Source of the DNA: Desulfovibrio sp.
GTDB taxonomy: Bacteria; Desulfobacterota; Desulfovibrionia; Desulfovibrionales; Desulfovibrionaceae
NCBI GenBank assembly: GCA_031275955.1
Contig: JAISNZ010000160.1
Coordinates: forward strand, 1-18,826
Length of the DNA: 18,826 nucleotides
Direction: 5' to 3'
Shown: piece by piece, positions 15,333 to 18,826 of the stretch
Position numbering within the stretch: position 1 is the first letter of the stretch
Layout: each line of letters starts with the position of its first letter
Notes under the pieces: generated by a model
Databases searched by the model: none
Told to the model about the DNA's origin: nothing
Seen by the model: the letters and a program-made list of their open reading frames with translations, nothing else
Translations under genes and position numbers: made by a program

Positions 15333-15357
15333 GGGATGTCTCCCTGGGAGATACCCC
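15333..15357 (+). promoter_or_regulatory. Stem-loop in the dapF leader
   Basis: TCTCCC-T-GGGAGA (15339-15351) is a near-perfect palindrome. It extends outward by one wobble, one pair, one mismatch and GGG/CCC to 15333-15357. It lies in the predicted 5' leader of dapF. It does not look like a lysine riboswitch, which is far larger, and its function is unknown. Confidence 0.3.
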
Positions 15358-15388
15358 GCATAGGCCTGAACGCAGCCAAGGAACGAAC

Positions 15389-16291
15389 ATGAACGAAACC
15401 TCCGCCTTTCTCTCGCGGCCCGCCCCCGTCACGGACAAGACCCTGCCGCGCCTCCTGCCCTTCACCAAGATGCAGGGCCTGGGCAACGACTACGTCTATG
15501 TGGAAGAATTCGGCGCTCCCCTCGCCGATCCCGCCCCGCTGGCCGTGGCCATAAGCGACCGCCATTTCGGCGTGGGCGGCGACGGCCTGGTGCTTATCGG
15601 GCCTTCGGAAAAAGCGGATTTCCGAATGCGCATCTTCAATGCCGACGGTTCCGAGGCGGAAATGTGCGGCAACGCCGTGCGCTGCATCGGCAAATACCTG
15701 TACGAAAAGGGCCTGACCGCAAAAACGGAGATCACCCTGGAAACCCTGGCCGGCATTCGCGTCCTGGCCTTGCGGGCAAAGGGGGCGCGCGTGGAGACCG
15801 TGCGCGTGCACATGGGGCGTCCCGCCCTGGCCCCAGCGGACATTCCCATGGAAGCCGAGGGAGAGTCCTTTGTCAACCGGGACATCTTGGTGGACGGAAT
15901 CAGCTTTCGCGGCACGGCCGTCTCCATGGGCAACCCGCATCTGGTCATCCCGGTGCCCCGGGTTGCCGACTTCGCCCTGGAACGCTTCGGCCCCCTGTGT
16001 GAGCATCACCCCTGGTTTCCCAAACGGGTGAATACGGAATTTGTTGAGGTCCTAGACCGCGCGCGCATCCGGATGCGGGTCTGGGAGCGCGGCTCGGGCG
16101 AAACCCTGGCCTGCGGCACAGGCGCCTGCGCGGCCCTGGTGGCCTGCTCCCTGAACGGCTGGACGGACCGCAAGGCCGTTCTGGAACTGCGCGGCGGCGA
16201 ACTGGAGATCGAGTGGGCCGGGGACGACGCCGTGTACATGACCGGCGGGGCGGCCATCGTCTTTTCCGGAGAATATCTCATCGGCGCATAG
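15389..16291 (+). CDS. dapF: Diaminopimelate epimerase
   Basis: DapF converts LL-diaminopimelate to the meso form used for lysine and peptidoglycan, by a cofactor-free two-base mechanism. The two catalytic cysteines are Cys93 in EMCGNAVRC and Cys242 in ACGTGACAA. GNDYVYVE (32-39) and FNADGSEAEMCGN (83-95) are family hallmarks. At 300 residues it is about 20 longer than usual because of a short N-terminal extension. ATG 15389 is kept because AAGGAA lies six bases upstream and the conserved part begins only at about residue 22 (LLPFTKMQGLGNDY); no better start is seen inside. dapL follows after 20 bases, so the two form an operon of consecutive steps. Confidence 0.97.
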   Translation: MNETSAFLSRPAPVTDKTLPRLLPFTKMQGLGNDYVYVEEFGAPLADPAPLAVAISDRHFGVGGDGLVLIGPSEKADFRMRIFNADGSEAEMCGNAVRCIGKYLYEKGLTAKTEITLETLAGIRVLALRAKGARVETVRVHMGRPALAPADIPMEAEGESFVNRDILVDGISFRGTAVSMGNPHLVIPVPRVADFALERFGPLCEHHPWFPKRVNTEFVEVLDRARIRMRVWERGSGETLACGTGACAALVACSLNGWTDRKAVLELRGGELEIEWAGDDAVYMTGGAAIVFSGEYLIGA

Positions 16292-16311
16292 CCGTTCCTG
16301 GAGGAAATCCC

Positions 16312-17538
16312 ATGTCCCGCATCAACGCCCATTATTGCGATCTGCCCGGAAGCTACCTCTTCGCGGAAATCGCCCATCGCGTTCAGGAACACGCGGCCGC
16401 CAATCCCCACAAACGGATCATCCGCCTGGGCATCGGAGATGTGACCGCGCCGCTGCCGCCGGCCGTCATCAGCGCCCTGCACAAAGCCGTGGCCGAACAG
16501 GCGACGCCGGAAGGATTCCGGGGTTACGGGCCTGAACAGGGATACGCCTTTCTGCGCGAGGCCATCGTCACGGATGTCTACCAGGGAATGAACATTGACC
16601 CGGACGCCGTTTTTGTCGGCGACGGCACCAAGGAAGACCTGGGCAACTTTCAGGAACTGTTCGACCTGGGCTGCCGGGTGGCCATCACCGACCCGGTCTA
16701 TCCCGTCTATGCGGACTCCAACGTCATGGCCGGGCGGGCGGGACCCCCGGACGCCCTGGGGCGCTTCGCCGGAATCCTCTACCTGCCCTGTACGGCGGAA
16801 AACGGCTTCCTTCCGGATCTGCCCGGGGAGCGGCCGGACATCATCTACCTCTGCTATCCCAACAATCCCACCGGGGCCGTCCTCACCAGGGGGCAGCTCG
16901 CCCGCTGGGTGGCCTACGCGCGGGAACACGACTGCCTGATCTTCTTTGACGCCGCCTATGAAGCCTACATCACCGAAGCGGATATTCCGCGCAGCATCTA
17001 CGAAATTGAAGGAGCCGCGGACGTGGCCGTGGAATTTCGCAGCTATTCCAAGACAGCGGGCTTTACCGGCCTGCGCTGCGGCTTTGTGGTCATTCCGCCC
17101 GGCGTGCGCGGCCGGGGCCCCGGCAGCGAGCCCATCCCCCTGCGCGACCTCTGGCTGCGCCGCCAAACCACCAAATACAACGGCTGCCCGTATATCATCC
17201 AGCGGGCGGCCGAAGCGACGCACACCGCCGCGGGGAAGCGGGAAACCCGGGCCATCATTGCCGGCTACAGGGAAAACGCCCGGCGCATCCGGGACGGATT
17301 CCAGGCCCTGGGGCTGACCGTTTCCGGGGGCACAAACGCTCCCTACATCTGGGTAAAACTTCCCTCCGGCATGGGATCCTGGGACTTCTTCGACCTCCTC
17401 CTGAACCGCTTCGGTATCGTGGGCACCCCCGGCGCCGGTTTCGGACCCAGCGGCGAAGGGCACTTCCGCCTCACAGGATTCGGCACCGCCGCCGATACCG
17501 GGGAAGCCATGGAACGCCTGCGGGGATTTACCCTTTAG
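16312..17538 (+). CDS. dapL: LL-diaminopimelate aminotransferase
   Basis: A pyridoxal-phosphate enzyme of the class I/II fold that converts tetrahydrodipicolinate straight to LL-diaminopimelate with glutamate as amino donor, bypassing the DapD/DapC/DapE steps. The length of 408 residues matches DapL (about 410). The PLP Schiff-base lysine is Lys247 in SYSKTAGFTG, with D213 and Y216 in FFDAAYEAY and the CYPNNPTG loop (181-188) as further cofactor contacts. GFRGYGPEQGYAFLREAI (68-85) is a DapL-like segment. A strong GGAGGA site precedes ATG 16312. It is downstream of dapF and close to gltBD, which makes its co-substrate. General aminotransferases share the fold, but the dapF linkage supports DapL. 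Confidence 0.95.
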   Translation: MSRINAHYCDLPGSYLFAEIAHRVQEHAAANPHKRIIRLGIGDVTAPLPPAVISALHKAVAEQATPEGFRGYGPEQGYAFLREAIVTDVYQGMNIDPDAVFVGDGTKEDLGNFQELFDLGCRVAITDPVYPVYADSNVMAGRAGPPDALGRFAGILYLPCTAENGFLPDLPGERPDIIYLCYPNNPTGAVLTRGQLARWVAYAREHDCLIFFDAAYEAYITEADIPRSIYEIEGAADVAVEFRSYSKTAGFTGLRCGFVVIPPGVRGRGPGSEPIPLRDLWLRRQTTKYNGCPYIIQRAAEATHTAAGKRETRAIIAGYRENARRIRDGFQALGLTVSGGTNAPYIWVKLPSGMGSWDFFDLLLNRFGIVGTPGAGFGPSGEGHFRLTGFGTAADTGEAMERLRGFTL

Positions 17539-17558
17539 ACCGATCTTCCGCGAAACCA

Positions 17559-17614
17559 TGCGCCGGGGTCACGGCGCAAAACAGTAAAACCGCCGGCATG
17601 ATGAAACTATGCCG
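17559..17614 (+). terminator. Two hairpins after dapL, possible terminator
   Basis: TGCGCCG-N6-CGGCGCA (17559-17578) and CGGCAT-N9-ATGCCG (17594-17614) lie 20 and 55 bases after the dapL stop. The second is followed by only a mixed TCTTGT tract, so an intrinsic terminator is plausible but not typical. They mark the end of the conserved block before the accessory region. Confidence 0.35.
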
Positions 17615-17655
17615 TCTTGTCATGTGTTGCCTCCTGTTGGTTCAGACGAATACCA

Positions 17656-17684
17656 TTCAAAAGTAATATTTACCTTGACATTAT
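17656..17684 (+). promoter_or_regulatory. Promoter/operator region of the toxin-antitoxin pair
   Basis: The AT-rich stretch holds TTCAAA-N17-CATTAT (17656-17661 and 17679-17684) as a possible -35/-10 pair, plus an isolated perfect TTGACA (17675-17680) with no good -10 at normal spacing. Between them GTAA-TAT-TTAC (17663-17673) is a dyad placed where an autorepressing HTH antitoxin would bind. Which hexamers are used is unclear. Confidence 0.33.
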
Positions 17685-17709
17685 TCCTTTTTAAGCGCAG
17701 TTTTTTCCT

Positions 17710-18030
17710 ATGAGCCAGCCGAAAAAACGTGAAACCTCGTGGCAAGTGGATTTTGGCGGGAAAGCCGAAAAACAGGTGAAGAAACTCCCGCCGGATATCC
17801 GCGATATTGTCTTTTATCTGAAATATCGTATGGAGCAGGATGGTCCGGAGCGGACGGAATGGCGTAATTACGGTATAATCGTAAATGCGAAAGACGCGCA
17901 TCATTGCCATTTGAGCAACAACCGCCCGCGATATGTCGCTGTTTGGAAAGTTCTGAACCGGGAAGAACAGGTTATAGAAATCCGGTTTGTAGGTCCGCAC
18001 GGCAGCGTGGATTACAGTCGGTTCAAATAG
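17710..18030 (+). CDS. RelE/HigB-type toxin of a type II toxin-antitoxin system
   Basis: A 106-residue basic protein with a RelE-superfamily pattern: a helical N-terminal half with LPPDIRDIVFYLKYRME (26-42), then strands ending YVAVWKVLNREEQVIEIRFVG (75-95) and a polar tail. Family members are usually ribosome-dependent mRNA interferases; the catalytic residues vary and I cannot name them here. The antitoxin gene starts 10 bases downstream, the toxin-first order seen in higBA. No Shine-Dalgarno site is visible before the ATG (the upstream bases are T-rich), while the antitoxin has a perfect one. Base composition is visibly more AT-rich than in the preceding genes, suggesting acquisition. Other RelE/ParE subfamilies cannot be excluded. 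Confidence 0.85.
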   Translation: MSQPKKRETSWQVDFGGKAEKQVKKLPPDIRDIVFYLKYRMEQDGPERTEWRNYGIIVNAKDAHHCHLSNNRPRYVAVWKVLNREEQVIEIRFVGPHGSVDYSRFK

Positions 18031-18040
18031 GAGGTACAAC

Positions 18041-18418
18041 ATGAATGCGGAATTAAGACTTTTACAAAGTGAGGAGGGGCGCACGGAAATCTGCCTTTCC
18101 ATTCCTTCCGCAAAATCCCGCGCCATCGTTGACGCAATACGCGGTATGCTTCCGTTGGCTGGACTTAAAGTGCGCCGCATAAATGAAGAAGGTGATGAAG
18201 TTTTCAGCGCGAAAGAGGTTTTTCCGGATGGTTCGCCTGCGATGCTCTTACGGGGATTGCGCGGAAAAGAAGGACTCACACAGGCGGAAATGGCCGCGCG
18301 TCTTGGTGTCAGCCAGAATATGGTGTCCGACATGGAAAACGGACGACGCCCCATTTCCCTGAAGATGGCCAAGCGCATTGGAGAAGAGTTCAAAACCCCG
18401 TATAAAGGCTTCCTGTAA
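18041..18418 (+). CDS. XRE-family HTH antitoxin (HigA-like)
   Basis: A 125-residue partner of the upstream toxin. The N-terminal 65 residues are not a family I recognise and are the likely toxin-binding part. The C-terminal half is an XRE helix-turn-helix: LTQAEMAARLGVSQNMVSDM at 79-98, followed by ENGRRPISLKMAKRIGEEF. It would neutralise the toxin and repress the operon. Its start is fixed by AGGAGG at 18029-18034, which overlaps the toxin stop codon and sits six bases from the ATG. This site is much stronger than the toxin's, favouring antitoxin excess. Base use is again unlike the housekeeping genes. Confidence 0.88.
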   Translation: MNAELRLLQSEEGRTEICLSIPSAKSRAIVDAIRGMLPLAGLKVRRINEEGDEVFSAKEVFPDGSPAMLLRGLRGKEGLTQAEMAARLGVSQNMVSDMENGRRPISLKMAKRIGEEFKTPYKGFL

Positions 18419-18427
18419 TCACGAAAA

Positions 18428-18445
18428 GATGTGCCCAGGCACATC
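18428..18445. repeat. 8-bp inverted repeat just after the antitoxin gene
   Basis: GATGTGCC-CA-GGCACATC is a perfect dyad beginning 10 bases after the antitoxin stop. The two-base centre is too small for a normal RNA loop without opening a pair or two, and no T-run follows. It may be a protein site or a remnant end rather than a terminator. Confidence 0.45.
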
Positions 18446-18502
18446 ATCGCAGCCACCAGGAATTGGAATATGGCGGGCAACTGCCGGAGAGGAGGAAAGC
18501 GG

Positions 18503-18624
18503 GGCGGCTTGCGCCGCCTCAGGTGGAAAGGCAAAAACTCCCTTGCCTGCCCGGAGGGAACAGGCGGGCTGCGCGCATTCCGCTCCGTTCCTCTCCGCTT
18601 CATGCGTTCGCCTCGCCTGTTCCC
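18503..18624. repeat. Hairpin and long-range inverted repeat beside the SUMF1-like tail
   Basis: GGCGGC-TTGC-GCCGCC (18503-18518) is a compact hairpin. Beyond it GGGAACAGGCG (18556-18566) and CGCCTGTTCCC (18614-18624) are perfect 11-bp complements around a 47-base interior that itself holds CGCAT/ATGCG. On the minus strand the larger repeat starts 10 bases after the stop codon of the SUMF1-like tail, so it could be that gene's 3' stem-loop. I see no gene in the 18419-18634 stretch. Confidence 0.5.
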
Positions 18625-18634
18625 TTCCCGCCTG

Positions 18635-18712
18635 CTATTCCGGGGAGAGGGCAAGGCGGAAACCGAAGTCGTCGTAGCGGTTGTCCGGCGCAAAATCGCC
18701 GCGGTGTCTTGC
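18635..18712 (-). pseudogene. 3' remnant of a formylglycine-generating-enzyme-like (SUMF1) gene
   Basis: On the minus strand a frame ends at TAG (18637-18635) and encodes RHRGDFAPDNRYDDFGF followed by RLALSPE. The PDxRxxxxGFRLAL ending is the classic C-terminus of SUMF1/FGE-sulfatase-fold proteins. Upstream (rightward) the match stops near 18707-18715, where transposase sequence on the other strand begins, so only about 25 residues survive. This fold is a common variable domain in diversity-generating retroelements. The codons for YDDF (TAC GAC GAC TTC) differ from a hypothetical AAC AAC AAC ATC template only at A positions. No template copy or reverse transcriptase is in the window, and ordinary SUMF1 proteins can look the same. 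Confidence 0.55.
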
Positions 18713-18826
18713 TCGCTGTATGTTGATCGTGGCTCCCATTACTTTTTTACCCCCAAAGCAGGCGAAAAAGTGGATAAGGAGCGTTTGACCCAGGTAGGTC
18801 GCGCCATGCGCCAACTCGGCATAGAG
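18710..18826 (+). pseudogene. DDE (rve-type) transposase fragment, cut at its 5' end and continuing past the window
   Basis: The plus-strand frame reads CSLYVDRGSHYFFTPKAGEK and then VDKERLTQVGRAMRQLGIE to the last base. The DRGSHY segment carries what should be the second catalytic aspartate of an integrase-core transposase, and TQVGRAMRQLGIE normally leads to the SPEARGRSER-type glutamate region, which lies beyond the window. The first part of the transposase and the left end of the element are missing. The sequence before about 18707 belongs to the SUMF1-like tail on the other strand, so this is an internal junction rather than a simple insertion. Assignment to IS481/ISNCY-like elements is from pattern memory; the exact family is uncertain. 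Confidence 0.65.

Noticed and set aside
15333..15388. Lysine riboswitch before dapF
   Set aside because: The leader is only about 60 bases with one small stem-loop, far too short for the lysine aptamer.
18419..18634. DGR template repeat or small RNA gene in the gap after the antitoxin
   Set aside because: I found no second copy of the SUMF1-like tail here on either strand and no recognisable RNA fold beyond the inverted repeats listed.
17620..18693. 357-codon minus-strand open frame spanning the toxin-antitoxin pair
   Set aside because: It is antisense to two well-supported genes, has Arg/Ser-rich low-information sequence at its start, crosses the SUMF1-like tail in the wrong frame and has no recognisable domain.

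Overview
The window looks like chromosome of a GC-rich sulfate-reducing deltaproteobacterium (Desulfovibrionales, Desulfovibrio-like). This is an inference from gene content: type III glutamine synthetase, the LL-diaminopimelate aminotransferase (DapL) route to lysine, a NifA-type sigma54 activator and strong GC bias at third codon positions. I could not run a search to place it. No rRNA or tRNA gene was seen.

Layout. (1) Bases 1-252 are a left-edge scar: an unrecognised open frame running into sequence that resembles an IS21-type end. (2) Bases 253-6457, minus strand: carA, carB (carbamoyl-phosphate synthetase) and, downstream, a GAF-AAA+-Fis regulator of the NifA class. (3) Bases 6458-6851 are a divergent control region with a good sigma54 promoter for carAB, a weaker sigma54 candidate for glnN and several dyads between them. 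(4) Bases 6852-15296, plus strand: glnN, gltB, gltD, the GS-GOGAT ammonium-assimilation pathway, with conspicuous stem-loops in the gaps. (5) Bases 15389-17538, plus strand: dapF and dapL, with what looks like their own promoter overlapping the end of gltD. (6) Bases 17539-18826 are an AT-richer accessory edge: a toxin-first HigBA/RelE-type toxin-antitoxin pair, long inverted repeats, the 3' tail of a formylglycine-generating-enzyme-like (SUMF1) gene on the minus strand, and a broken DDE transposase running off the right edge on the plus strand.

The core reads as one nitrogen-flow cluster. GlnN fixes ammonium into glutamine. GltBD turns glutamine and 2-oxoglutarate into glutamate. CarAB uses glutamine to make carbamoyl phosphate for pyrimidines and arginine. 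DapL uses glutamate as amino donor to make LL-diaminopimelate, which DapF epimerises for lysine and peptidoglycan. The NifA-like protein is the natural candidate to act at the sigma54 promoters between carA and glnN. The main items for follow-up are that sigma54 arrangement, the perfect stem-loop between gltB and gltD, and the right-edge junction, where the SUMF1-like tail shows a codon pattern compatible with a diversity-generating-retroelement variable repeat.
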